A model generated the notes under the pieces. It saw only the letters and a program-made list of their open reading frames with translations, did not search any database and was not told the DNA's origin. This document shows, piece after piece, positions 1 through 5,815 of a DNA stretch of 7,545 nt. The position numbers were made by a program, and so were the translations under genes. The stretch comes from Candidatus Omnitrophota bacterium (GTDB lineage: Bacteria > Omnitrophota > Gorgyraeia > Gygaellales > Profunditerraquicolaceae). Positions within the stretch are counted from its first letter, which is position 1. Each line of letters starts with the position of its first letter. The stretch spans positions 1 through 7,545 of the forward strand of contig JAFGUY010000019.1 of NCBI GenBank assembly GCA_016938245.1, in the 5' to 3' direction.

Positions 1-20
1 CAGGGTCTCTCTTAATTTTC

Positions 21-48
21 AAAGAAATTCGTTTCTTTATATAGAAAA
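21..48 (+). other. AT-rich hairpin(s) in the leader upstream of ompH
   Basis: Positions 21-27 (AAAGAAA) and 32-38 (TTTCTTT) form a perfect 7-bp stem around a TTCG loop. The right arm can instead pair with AGAAA at 43-47, so two mutually exclusive hairpins are possible. The stem has little GC and no T run directly follows it, so it is a poor intrinsic terminator on the + strand. It could belong to the end of an upstream gene, to the ompH leader, or be chance in AT-rich DNA. No convincing -35/-10 pair was found for ompH in bases 1-91, so its promoter may lie further upstream, as expected if it is co-transcribed with an outer membrane protein gene outside the window. Confidence 0.3.
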
Positions 49-77
49 CTATATTATTAACAGTAATACTATTATAC

Positions 78-84
78 GAGGAGG
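78..84 (+). promoter_or_regulatory. Shine-Dalgarno site that decides the ompH start
   Basis: GAGGAGG at 78-84 is 7 nt upstream of the ATG at 92 but only 1 nt upstream of the ATG at 86. Normal spacing therefore supports initiation at 92, giving a protein starting MRKLAVF rather than MKMRKL. Confidence 0.75.
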
Positions 85-91
85 AATGAAG

Positions 92-592
92 ATGAGGAAA
101 CTAGCAGTATTTTTAGTAGCGGTATTTTTAGGTACGGTCCTTATAACAGGCTCAGCTTATGCCCAGGAAAAACTTGCTTATATTGATTTAAGCCGCACAT
201 TCAGCGAATACAATAAAACAAAGGATTACGATAAAAAGCTGACCGAAAAAGAGAATAGTTATATTACCGAAAGGGATAAAAAATTAGGGGAGTTTAATAC
301 CCTAAAAGATAAATTTGCGCTTTTAAGCGATAAAGAAAAAGAGGCTAAAAAGGAAGAGCTTGAGTCTAAGGCAAAAGCATTGAGGGATTTTGTCTCCCAA
401 AGGGAAGAAGTGTTGCGTAAAGATCAGGAAGAGAAAATGAAGGAGATCCTTAAGGATATACAGGATGCGGTTAAGGCGCATTCTGAGAAGGCAGGGATCA
501 CCATTGTTTTCAACGACAGGGTTTTAGTTTACCAGAATAAAGCTATGGATATTACCGATAGCGTTATCGCAATATTAAATAAAAAGAGGTAG
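92..592 (+). CDS. OmpH/Skp family periplasmic chaperone
   Basis: This predicted secreted protein of 166 residues belongs to the OmpH/Skp family, periplasmic trimeric chaperones that hold unfolded outer membrane proteins on the way to the BAM complex. Residues 1-24 form a typical signal peptide: basic MRK, a hydrophobic core at 4-19, then an AYA cleavage site before Q25. After a short strand segment (KLAYIDLSRTFSEY, about 27-40), residues 41-125 are rich in Lys and Glu with heptad-like spacing, which fits the long coiled-coil tentacles. The end (136-166, ITIVFNDRVLVYQNKAMDIT) returns to the body domain and contains the family's typical D-T/S-D hydrophobic end. Length matches Skp (about 160). 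An alternative ATG at 86 would add two residues but is too close to the Shine-Dalgarno. It heads the lpx block, the common ompH-lpxD arrangement of diderms, and lpxD follows after 15 nt. Confidence 0.9.
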   Translation: MRKLAVFLVAVFLGTVLITGSAYAQEKLAYIDLSRTFSEYNKTKDYDKKLTEKENSYITERDKKLGEFNTLKDKFALLSDKEKEAKKEELESKAKALRDFVSQREEVLRKDQEEKMKEILKDIQDAVKAHSEKAGITIVFNDRVLVYQNKAMDITDSVIAILNKKR

Positions 593-607
593 TCTTTTAA
601 GAATATA

Positions 608-1642
608 ATGCGTAAGACCTTAAAGGAAATCGCCGGGTTAGTAAACGGTGAAGTTATAGGCGATAGCAGCATTGTTATAACCGGCGCAAACGGCATAAAA
701 GAAGCAGAAGCCGGAGACATTACTTTTCTATCAAACCCCAAATATTATTCGCTTCTTAAATCAACATCCGCTTCAGCGATTATAACCTCCCGGGAAGTAT
801 TTGATACCGATAAACCGGTTATCCGGGTTGATAATCCTTCGCTTGCTTTTGTTAAAGTAATCGCATTGATTAAGACTGATACTACAGAGCATCCTAAAGG
901 CATACACGCAAGCGCTATTTTGGGAAAAAACGTTAAGCTGGGCAAAAATGTTTCCTTAGGCGCTTATGCGGTAGTAGGAGACAATGTTCAGATAGGCGAT
1001 AATTCAGTTGTTTATCCCGGAGTATCTATCGGAGGCGAAGTTAACGTAGGTATCAATACCTTAATTTACGCTAATGTTTCTATACGTGAAAAATGTATAA
1101 TTGGTAACAACGTAATAATCCATAGCGGTACAGTTATAGGCTCTGACGGTTTTGGTTTTGTCGATATTGACGGTAAGCACCATAAGGTACCGCAGGTAGG
1201 CATAGTTGAAATAGGCGATGATGTTGAAATAGGGGCTAATGTAACTATTGACCGGGCGCGTTTCGGTAAAACAATTATAGGTTCCGGTACTAAAATAGAT
1301 AATCTTGTCCAGATTGCGCATAATGTTGCCATAGGAAAAAATTGTTTAATTGTTGCCCAGGTAGGTATATCCGGAAGTACAACTATAGGGGATAATGTTA
1401 TTCTTGCCGGACAGGTGGGAGTGATCGGGCATATAACTATCGGAGACAATGTTATAGTTACCGCGCAATCAGGAGTCAGTAAGTCAATACCCGCTAATGT
1501 TATTTTTTCAGGTGTTCCGGCAAGGCCGAACATGGAAAATCAGAGGATAGTTGCCTGTACGCACAATCTTCCCAAGCTTTTTGATCTGGTTAAAGAGCTT
1601 AAAAAAAGAGTCGACGAACTACAGATTAAGCATTCTGCTTAA
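608..1642 (+). CDS. lpxD: UDP-3-O-(3-hydroxyacyl)glucosamine N-acyltransferase LpxD
   Basis: LpxD transfers a 3-hydroxyacyl chain from acyl carrier protein to the 2-amino group of UDP-3-O-acyl-glucosamine, the third step of lipid A synthesis in the cytoplasm. At 344 residues it has the normal family length and three visible parts. An N-terminal uridine-binding domain spans about 3-95, with the GDITFLSNPKYY signature at 36-47. A left-handed parallel beta helix of hexapeptide repeats (I/V-G-x-x-V/A) spans about 100-305. A C-terminal charged helix spans about 310-344. H238 in VQIAHNV matches the catalytic His of E. coli LpxD (His239), and H275 matches the second conserved His. IGSDGFGF at 177-184 is also typical. 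It starts at ATG 608 without a clear Shine-Dalgarno, 15 nt after ompH, and the next gene starts 10 nt after its stop, so translation may be coupled. Confidence 0.96.
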   Translation: MRKTLKEIAGLVNGEVIGDSSIVITGANGIKEAEAGDITFLSNPKYYSLLKSTSASAIITSREVFDTDKPVIRVDNPSLAFVKVIALIKTDTTEHPKGIHASAILGKNVKLGKNVSLGAYAVVGDNVQIGDNSVVYPGVSIGGEVNVGINTLIYANVSIREKCIIGNNVIIHSGTVIGSDGFGFVDIDGKHHKVPQVGIVEIGDDVEIGANVTIDRARFGKTIIGSGTKIDNLVQIAHNVAIGKNCLIVAQVGISGSTTIGDNVILAGQVGVIGHITIGDNVIVTAQSGVSKSIPANVIFSGVPARPNMENQRIVACTHNLPKLFDLVKELKKRVDELQIKHSA

Positions 1643-1652
1643 AAAATAATTT

Positions 1653-2951
1653 ATGGATTTTCAAAAGACGATTTTAAAAGAAACGACTTTTAGCGGAATA
1701 GGCCTGCATACCGGGAATAAATGCGATGTGACCTTAAAACCTGCGCAAACCAACACGGGAATTGTTTTTGTGCGCAAGGATTTGCCCGGTAGCCCTCAGA
1801 TAAAAGCCGGCATTGATTCGCTGGCATCTTTCGGTAAGGCTCCCCGCCGCACGACAATTGAAAATAACGGCGCACAGGTCCAGACAATCGAGCATTTTAT
1901 GGCGGCGCTTGCAGGCCTGGGCATAGATAATTTACAGGTTGAGATTGATAGTAATGAACTCCCCGGGTTAGACGGAAGCAGCCTGGAATATATTAAGATT
2001 CTTACTCATGCAGGCATTAAGGAGCAGGATAGTAAACGTAACTGTTTTGTCCTTAGAGATCCTATCCGCATAGAGGAATCAGGAGCTTATATCATGGCTT
2101 TGCCTTCTCCCGGTTTCAAGGTTTCTTATACATTAGATTATAATCTTGTCGAACATAGGACAGAATTCATAGAATTAGATTTTTCTTCTCCTGAAGTCTT
2201 TAAAGAGGAGGTTGCCCCTGCGCGTACCTTTTGCCTTGAGAGCGAGGCAGATGAACTTAAACGGCAGGGTTTAGGACTAGGGGCCAATTATGAGAATACC
2301 CTTGTTTTAACTAAGGACGGCTCGGTCATAAATAATAAGGTTCGTTTTCCCGACGAATTTGTCCGCCATAAGATACTTGATTTAATGGGGGACTTAAGCC
2401 TTTTAGGATTTACTTTAAAGGCCCACATTGTGGCTTTAAAAAGCGGGCACTCGTTAAACTTAAGATTAATAAACGAAATAATTAAACAAAGGGAGAAATA
2501 CTCTATGGATACAAAAAGCGGTATTTTAGAGGTTACGGATATAATGAAAATTCTTCCGCATCGGGAGCCTTTTCTTTTTGTGGATAGAATTACCAAGCTT
2601 GAATACGGTAAGCACGCTACGGGAATCAAAAATGTAACCATCAATGATTATTTTTTTAAAGGGCATTTTCCGGGCCACCCTGTTATGCCCGGGGTTATCA
2701 TTATCGAAGCTATGGCTCAGGTAGGAGGGGTAATGATGTTGGCCTCAAAAGAGAATAAGGGAAAACTGGCCTTTTTTATGGCAATTGATAATGTTAAATT
2801 CCGTAAACCCGTTGTACCCGGAGACCAGCTTGTTTTAGAGGTTGAAGCGGTTAAGGTCAAATCTAAGACCGGACAGGTGCGCGGCAGGGCTTTAGTCGCG
2901 GGGAAGGTTGTGGCAGAAGCAGACCTTATATTTGCTTTGGTTGATAATTAA
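1653..2951 (+). CDS. lpxC-fabZ: Bifunctional LpxC deacetylase / FabZ 3-hydroxyacyl-ACP dehydratase fusion
   Basis: This is a 432-residue fusion. Residues 1 to about 284 are LpxC, the zinc enzyme that removes the acetyl group from UDP-3-O-acyl-GlcNAc, the committed step of lipid A synthesis. Zinc ligands H81, H239 and D243 (TIEHFMAAL and RHKILDLMGDL), catalytic E80, T192 (ARTFC) and H266 (KSGHSLN) all match E. coli LpxC positions. Residues about 286-432 are FabZ, a hotdog-fold dehydratase that makes trans-2-enoyl-ACP. LPHREPFLFVDR is at 302-313, catalytic H338 is in GHFPGHPVMPG, and E352 is in IEAMAQ. Both halves appear complete and active. Such fusions are established in Bacteroidetes and some other diderms. 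Met285 at the junction has a ribosome binding site in front of it, so a separate FabZ may also be made. The main ATG at 1653 lacks a Shine-Dalgarno and lies 10 nt after lpxD. Confidence 0.96.
   Translation: MDFQKTILKETTFSGIGLHTGNKCDVTLKPAQTNTGIVFVRKDLPGSPQIKAGIDSLASFGKAPRRTTIENNGAQVQTIEHFMAALAGLGIDNLQVEIDSNELPGLDGSSLEYIKILTHAGIKEQDSKRNCFVLRDPIRIEESGAYIMALPSPGFKVSYTLDYNLVEHRTEFIELDFSSPEVFKEEVAPARTFCLESEADELKRQGLGLGANYENTLVLTKDGSVINNKVRFPDEFVRHKILDLMGDLSLLGFTLKAHIVALKSGHSLNLRLINEIIKQREKYSMDTKSGILEVTDIMKILPHREPFLFVDRITKLEYGKHATGIKNVTINDYFFKGHFPGHPVMPGVIIIEAMAQVGGVMMLASKENKGKLAFFMAIDNVKFRKPVVPGDQLVLEVEAVKVKSKTGQVRGRALVAGKVVAEADLIFALVDN
2491..2507 (+). promoter_or_regulatory. Possible internal ribosome binding site and start for free FabZ
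   Basis: GGGAGA at 2491-2496 lies 8 nt upstream of an in-frame ATG at 2505 (Met285 of the fusion), exactly at the LpxC/FabZ junction. Translation from here would give a 148-residue FabZ of normal length. The spacing is good, while the main start at 1653 has no visible Shine-Dalgarno. It could be a relic of once separate genes or a working second start. The sequence alone cannot tell. Confidence 0.4.
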
Positions 2952-2954
2952 ATT

Positions 2955-3743
2955 ATGAGAATACATAAAACCGCAATTATTTCTAAGAAAGCAGAATTAG
3001 CAACCAGTGTTTCTGTCAGGGCATTTACGGTTATTAATGACGGTGTTCTGGTAGGCCCCGGAACAATAATCGGCAGCCACTGTTTGATTGACGGCAATAC
3101 GGTTATAGGTAAGAACTGCGAAATATTTACCGGAGCAGTAGTAGGTTCCCGGCCGCAGGATTTAAAATATAAAGGAGAAAAGGTATTTTTGGAGATAGGA
3201 GATAACAATATAATTCGTGAATATTGCACATTGAATCCCGGAACAGGAGACGGAGGCAGGACAACCATAGGTTCCGGAAATCTTTTGATGGCCTATTCGC
3301 ATATTGCTCATGATTGCCGCGTAGGTAATAATTGCGTTTTCGCTAATAATGCAACGCTTGCCGGGCATGTTTCTATTGAAGATTTAGCGGTTATCGGCGG
3401 GTTGGTTGCTATACACCAGTTTGTCAGAGTGGGAAAACTTTCTATAACCGGAGGCTGCTCTAAAGTTGTCCAGGATATTCCGCCGTATTCAACCTGCGAC
3501 GGCCATCCTGCGTCTGTATACGGGCTTAACCTTATCGGTTTAAGGCGCAATAAAGTCTCTCGTGAATCAATCAAGGAGCTTGACCGCGCGTATAAAATAA
3601 TTTTCAACTCTGGTTTTACCCCTAAACACGCATTGGAAGAGCTTGAAAAAACGAAAGTTAAATCTGAAGAAGTTAAATACATTATTGATTTTGTCAAAGG
3701 GTCTAGTCGCGGTTTAAGCAAATCCTGCAGAGTGGAAAAATAA
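2955..3743 (+). CDS. lpxA: Acyl-ACP--UDP-GlcNAc O-acyltransferase LpxA
   Basis: LpxA performs the first step of lipid A synthesis, moving a 3-hydroxyacyl chain from acyl carrier protein to the 3-OH of UDP-GlcNAc in the cytoplasm. The 262-residue length is standard. Residues about 1-180 are hexapeptide repeats forming the left-handed beta helix, and about 190-262 are the helical C-terminal domain (GLNLIGLRRNKVSRESI, then a DFVKGSSRGL segment). H119 in HIAHDCRVGNN matches catalytic His125 of E. coli. HQFVRVG at 154-160 and GGCSKVVQDIPPY at 166-178 are also conserved. G167 aligns by hand with E. coli Gly173, the acyl-chain ruler residue; Gly there goes with longer chains (C14) in studied enzymes, so a long 3-hydroxyacyl donor is a fair inference. 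It starts 3 nt after the lpxC-fabZ stop with no Shine-Dalgarno, which suggests translational coupling. Confidence 0.96.
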   Translation: MRIHKTAIISKKAELATSVSVRAFTVINDGVLVGPGTIIGSHCLIDGNTVIGKNCEIFTGAVVGSRPQDLKYKGEKVFLEIGDNNIIREYCTLNPGTGDGGRTTIGSGNLLMAYSHIAHDCRVGNNCVFANNATLAGHVSIEDLAVIGGLVAIHQFVRVGKLSITGGCSKVVQDIPPYSTCDGHPASVYGLNLIGLRRNKVSRESIKELDRAYKIIFNSGFTPKHALEELEKTKVKSEEVKYIIDFVKGSSRGLSKSCRVEK

Positions 3744-3746
3744 TCT

Positions 3747-4550
3747 ATGGAAAAGATAGGCTTAATTGCCGGAAACAGGAAGTTTCCTTTATTGTTTTGC
3801 GAGGGCGCAAAGAAAAAAGGCTTTTATATTGTTGCGGTAGCAATTAAAGGTGAGACTTCGCTAAAGATAAACAAGTTAGCAGATAAAGTCTTCTGGCTTA
3901 AATTTTCGGATTTTAAACGTATTTTCTCTGTATTTAAGGAAGAGGGCGTTAAAAATGTAGCCATGGCAGGCCAGATTAGCCCCTACAGGCTTTTTAGCAG
4001 GGAGGTTATTAATAACCCCGATATACAACAGATACTCTCAAGCATAAGAAATAAGAAAGCAGATACTATATTCGGCGCGGTTGCCGAGAGGTTAAAAGAT
4101 TCCGGTTTAAATCTCTTGGATTCAACTATCTTTGTCAAAGAATTTTTGCCATCTAAGGGCGTGTTGACAATAAACGAGCCGGATGCTGCAACCTGGGATA
4201 ATATAAATTTTGGCCTGAGCCTGGCAAGGTCTGTAGGCGCTTTGGATATCGGCCAGACTGTAGCAGTAAAAGATAAGGCGATTGTTGCGGTGGAAGCTTT
4301 AGAAGGGACAGATAACCTTATTTTAAGGGCAGGCAGGCTTGTACGCGGAGGGATTACAGTAGTTAAGGTGGCTAAACCTAACCAGGATATGCGTTTTGAT
4401 GTCCCGGTAATAGGCCTTAATACTATAAAGAAACTTATTAAGGTAGGAGCAAAATGCCTTGCTATTGAAGCAGATAAGACACTTTTTATTGACCGCGAGG
4501 AATCAGTAAGGTTAGCTAATATAAAAGACATAATAGTTGTGGCGGTGTAG
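3747..4550 (+). CDS. lpxI: UDP-2,3-diacylglucosamine pyrophosphatase LpxI
   Basis: LpxI hydrolyses UDP-2,3-diacylglucosamine to 2,3-diacylglucosamine-1-phosphate plus UMP, the fourth lipid A step, and replaces LpxH in many bacteria. The 267-residue protein (DUF1009 family) starts with KIGLIAGNRKFPLLF, a family hallmark. The N-terminal domain, with VKNVAMAGQISPYRLF at about 68-83, is followed by the second domain: FGAVAERLKDSGLNLLDSTIF at about 109-129, a VGALDIGQTVAVKDKAIVAVEALEGTD run at about 163-189, and KPNQDMRFDVPVIGLNT at 210-226. The conserved Asp pair D214/D218 covers the catalytic Asp known from the Caulobacter enzyme; I cannot say with certainty which one aligns. The gene follows lpxA after 3 nt and is the last of the block. 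A new promoter appears right after its stop, so the operon probably ends here or reads on weakly. Confidence 0.93.
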   Translation: MEKIGLIAGNRKFPLLFCEGAKKKGFYIVAVAIKGETSLKINKLADKVFWLKFSDFKRIFSVFKEEGVKNVAMAGQISPYRLFSREVINNPDIQQILSSIRNKKADTIFGAVAERLKDSGLNLLDSTIFVKEFLPSKGVLTINEPDAATWDNINFGLSLARSVGALDIGQTVAVKDKAIVAVEALEGTDNLILRAGRLVRGGITVVKVAKPNQDMRFDVPVIGLNTIKKLIKVGAKCLAIEADKTLFIDREESVRLANIKDIIVVAV

Positions 4551-4559
4551 AATAAAGCC

Positions 4560-4587
4560 TTGACCCCGTTAGAAATTTTGATATACT
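4560..4587 (+). promoter_or_regulatory. Sigma70-type promoter with extended -10 for the CBM48 gene
   Basis: TTGACC (4560-4565, 5 of 6 to consensus) is followed after 16 nt by TATACT (4582-4587, 5 of 6). The -10 is preceded by TGA at 4579-4581, so it is of the extended TGn type. A transcript would start near 4594 and carry a leader of about 60 nt before the ATG at 4656. Confidence 0.75.
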
Positions 4588-4612
4588 GTTTTTAGCAGCA
4601 TGGTATTTCTAA
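4569..4612. repeat. 8-bp inverted repeat flanking the -10 box
   Basis: TTAGAAAT at 4569-4576 and ATTTCTAA at 4605-4612 are perfect reverse complements 28 bp apart. They bracket the extended -10 and the expected start of transcription. This is the layout of a split operator, but both arms are AT-rich and chance is possible. Confidence 0.3.
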
Positions 4613-4644
4613 TGAGGTAGGCAGGTTCAGTAGATATATAAGAA

Positions 4645-4654
4645 AAGGAGGAGG
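4645..4654 (+). promoter_or_regulatory. Very strong Shine-Dalgarno of the CBM48 gene
   Basis: AAGGAGGAGG at 4645-4654 is a near-ideal match to the end of 16S rRNA, with the AAGGAGG core 4 nt from the ATG at 4656. It is much stronger than anything before the lpx genes and suggests high expression. Confidence 0.8.
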
Positions 4655-4655
4655 T

Positions 4656-4931
4656 ATGCCAAGATTAATGGGGTCAAAACCGATTGAATTTAAGCTCTAT
4701 GCGCCCTCTGCCAAGAAGGTGGTATTATCCGGAAGTTTCAATAAATGGGATACCAAGAAGCTTCCCGGCAAGAAAGATTCTAAGGGCAACTGGGTGGTAA
4801 AAACAAGCCTTAAGCCGGGTAAATATGAATATAAATTCTTTGTGGATGGTTCCTGGCAGAATGATTCTAATTCTACCGTTTCTGTTCCTAATGCTTTCGG
4901 TACGCATAATTCCGTAATAGAGGTAAAATAA
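4656..4931 (+). CDS. Stand-alone CBM48/AMPK-type glycogen-binding domain protein
   Basis: This 91-residue protein is one carbohydrate-binding module of the CBM48/AMPK-beta glycogen-binding type and nothing else. The fold signature is complete: EFKLYAPSAKKVVLSGSFNKW (11-31), a short loop, GNWVVKTSLKPGKYEYKFFVDGSW (44-67), and NAFGTHNSVIEV (79-90). Sugar-contacting residues known from AMPK beta1 have counterparts: W31 (Trp100), K60 (Lys126), W67 (Trp133), T83 (Thr148) and N85 (Asn150). There is no signal peptide, so it should act in the cytoplasm, and no catalytic domain is attached. It has its own promoter and a strong ribosome binding site, unlike the lpx genes before it. It may be a glycogen-binding adaptor or targeting protein. 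That role is inference; only the domain is clear. Confidence 0.9.
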   Translation: MPRLMGSKPIEFKLYAPSAKKVVLSGSFNKWDTKKLPGKKDSKGNWVVKTSLKPGKYEYKFFVDGSWQNDSNSTVSVPNAFGTHNSVIEVK

Positions 4932-4961
4932 GCTGCAAAGAAAGAATTTCTAAAAAATTTA

Positions 4962-4987
4962 AGGGCGCTACAACAAAGTAGCGCCCT
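4962..4987 (+). terminator. GC-rich hairpin, possible weak terminator
   Basis: AGGGCGCTA at 4962-4970 pairs perfectly with TAGCGCCCT at 4979-4987 around an 8-nt loop. On the + strand the following bases, GATAGTTTATAAGG, are a poor U tract. On the - strand the stem would be followed by a better T-rich run (complement of 4951-4960). It may terminate the CBM48 transcript partly. No separate promoter is visible in the 14 nt before the next gene, so some read-through is likely. Confidence 0.55.
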
Positions 4988-5001
4988 GATAGTTTATAAG
5001 G

Positions 5002-5721
5002 ATGAGATACCTTTACGGACCTATAAAATCGCGCAGGCTCGGAGTATCCCTGGGAATAAATTTAACCCTTCCTAAGACGTGTACTTTTGATTGTGTTTAT
5101 TGCCAATTAGGAAAGACCAAAAACCTTACTGTCTTAAGGTCAGAATATATAAAGTTTAGCGAGATAATTGACGAATTAAGATGGTGGATTGATAACCATA
5201 AGGATGATTTAGCCGGTTTAGATTATATTACCTTATCCGGCTCCGGAGAGCCTACCTTAAATACGAAGATCTCGGATTTATTATCTTACCTTAAGAAAAT
5301 TCCCGGTTTAAAAGTAGCGCTAATAACCAATGCCTCTCTTTTAGTCCAGCCGTCAGTGCGCCGGGAAATTTTAGGCGCTGATTTAATTGTGCCTTCTTTA
5401 GATACGGTAACGCAGGAATTATTCATTAAAGTTGACCGTCCGTATAAGGGTATCAAAATTGAAGATGTTATTAACGGGCTTATTGCTTTAAGGCGGGAGT
5501 TTAAAGGGAAGATCTGGCTGGAGGTTATGTTAATTAAAGGAATAAACGATGATATCCGGCATATCCGTAAACTAAAAGAAGTTATCGAAAGAATAAACCC
5601 GGATAAAGTTCAGATTAATTCCCCGGTCCGTACAGCCAGCGAAACAGGGGTCCTGCCTGTTACTAATCTTAAGCTTAAAAAGATACAGCAGATTTTAGGG
5701 GATAGGGCAGAGATAATTTAA
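5002..5721 (+). CDS. Radical SAM protein, COG0731-like, short form
   Basis: This is a radical SAM enzyme of the wybutosine-synthase-like COG0731 group, substrate unknown. The cluster-binding CxxxCxxC motif is C27-C31-C34 (KTCTFDCVYCQLG), and the SAM-binding GGE-like motif is SGSGEPTL at 79-86. The family N-terminus YGPIKSRRLGVSLGINL (5-21) is intact and supports the ATG at 5002. ALITNASLL at about 116-124, PSLDT at about 132 and WLEVMLIKGINDD at about 173-185 follow the family pattern. At 239 residues it ends just after the barrel core; relatives I recall are about 300 residues with a C-terminal winged-helix-like region, so it is either a natural short form or truncated. It stops one base before the tRNA-Arg gene. 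The only Shine-Dalgarno-like bases (AAGG, 4998-5001) touch the ATG, so translation may be weak or coupled. Confidence 0.88.
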   Translation: MRYLYGPIKSRRLGVSLGINLTLPKTCTFDCVYCQLGKTKNLTVLRSEYIKFSEIIDELRWWIDNHKDDLAGLDYITLSGSGEPTLNTKISDLLSYLKKIPGLKVALITNASLLVQPSVRREILGADLIVPSLDTVTQELFIKVDRPYKGIKIEDVINGLIALRREFKGKIWLEVMLIKGINDDIRHIRKLKEVIERINPDKVQINSPVRTASETGVLPVTNLKLKKIQQILGDRAEII

Positions 5722-5722
5722 C

Positions 5723-5794
5723 GCGCCCATCGCCCAATGGATAGGGCACCAGTCTTCGGAACTGGCTTTGGTGGTTCGACTCCACCTGGGCGCA
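5723..5794 (+). tRNA. tRNA-Arg, anticodon TCG
   Basis: A complete 72-nt cloverleaf can be drawn. The acceptor stem is GCGCCCA/TGGGCGC (5723-5729 with 5787-5793). The D arm is GCCC/GGGC with loop AATGGATA. The anticodon stem is CCAGT/ACTGG with loop CTTCGGA and anticodon TCG at 5756-5758. The variable loop is 4 nt, the T arm is GGTGG/CCACC with loop TTCGACT, and the discriminator is A5794. All stems are fully paired. A after GG in the D loop fits the A20 identity element of bacterial tRNA-Arg. CCA is not encoded, so it must be added by nucleotidyltransferase. The gene starts one base after the radical SAM stop codon and is probably processed from a shared transcript, as no good promoter is seen directly in front. 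Confidence 0.96.
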
Positions 5795-5815
5795 AAATTA
5801 AGACAAGAAAGAGCT

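Noticed and set aside
1..50. Possible tail of an upstream gene such as bamA
   Set aside because: Stops occur early in two frames, but no frame gives a recognisable C-terminus, so no partial gene is called.
86..91. Upstream ATG for the OmpH protein
   Set aside because: It is only 1 nt from the Shine-Dalgarno; the ATG at 92 has proper 7-nt spacing and gives a better signal peptide start.
1066..1533. Long - strand open frame (155 codons) opposite lpxD
   Set aside because: It is the shadow of repetitive hexapeptide codons in lpxD, has no ribosome binding site and no recognisable protein features.
3983..4531. Long - strand open frame (182 codons) opposite lpxI
   Set aside because: It is a shadow of a well-conserved gene on the + strand, with low-complexity Ser/Leu-rich translation and no family resemblance.
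5768..5815. N-terminal extension of the membrane protein starting inside tRNA-Arg
   Set aside because: The ATG at 5768 lies in the variable and T-arm region of the tRNA; the ATG at 5816, after the tRNA, has a basic N-terminus typical of a membrane protein and a modest ribosome binding site.
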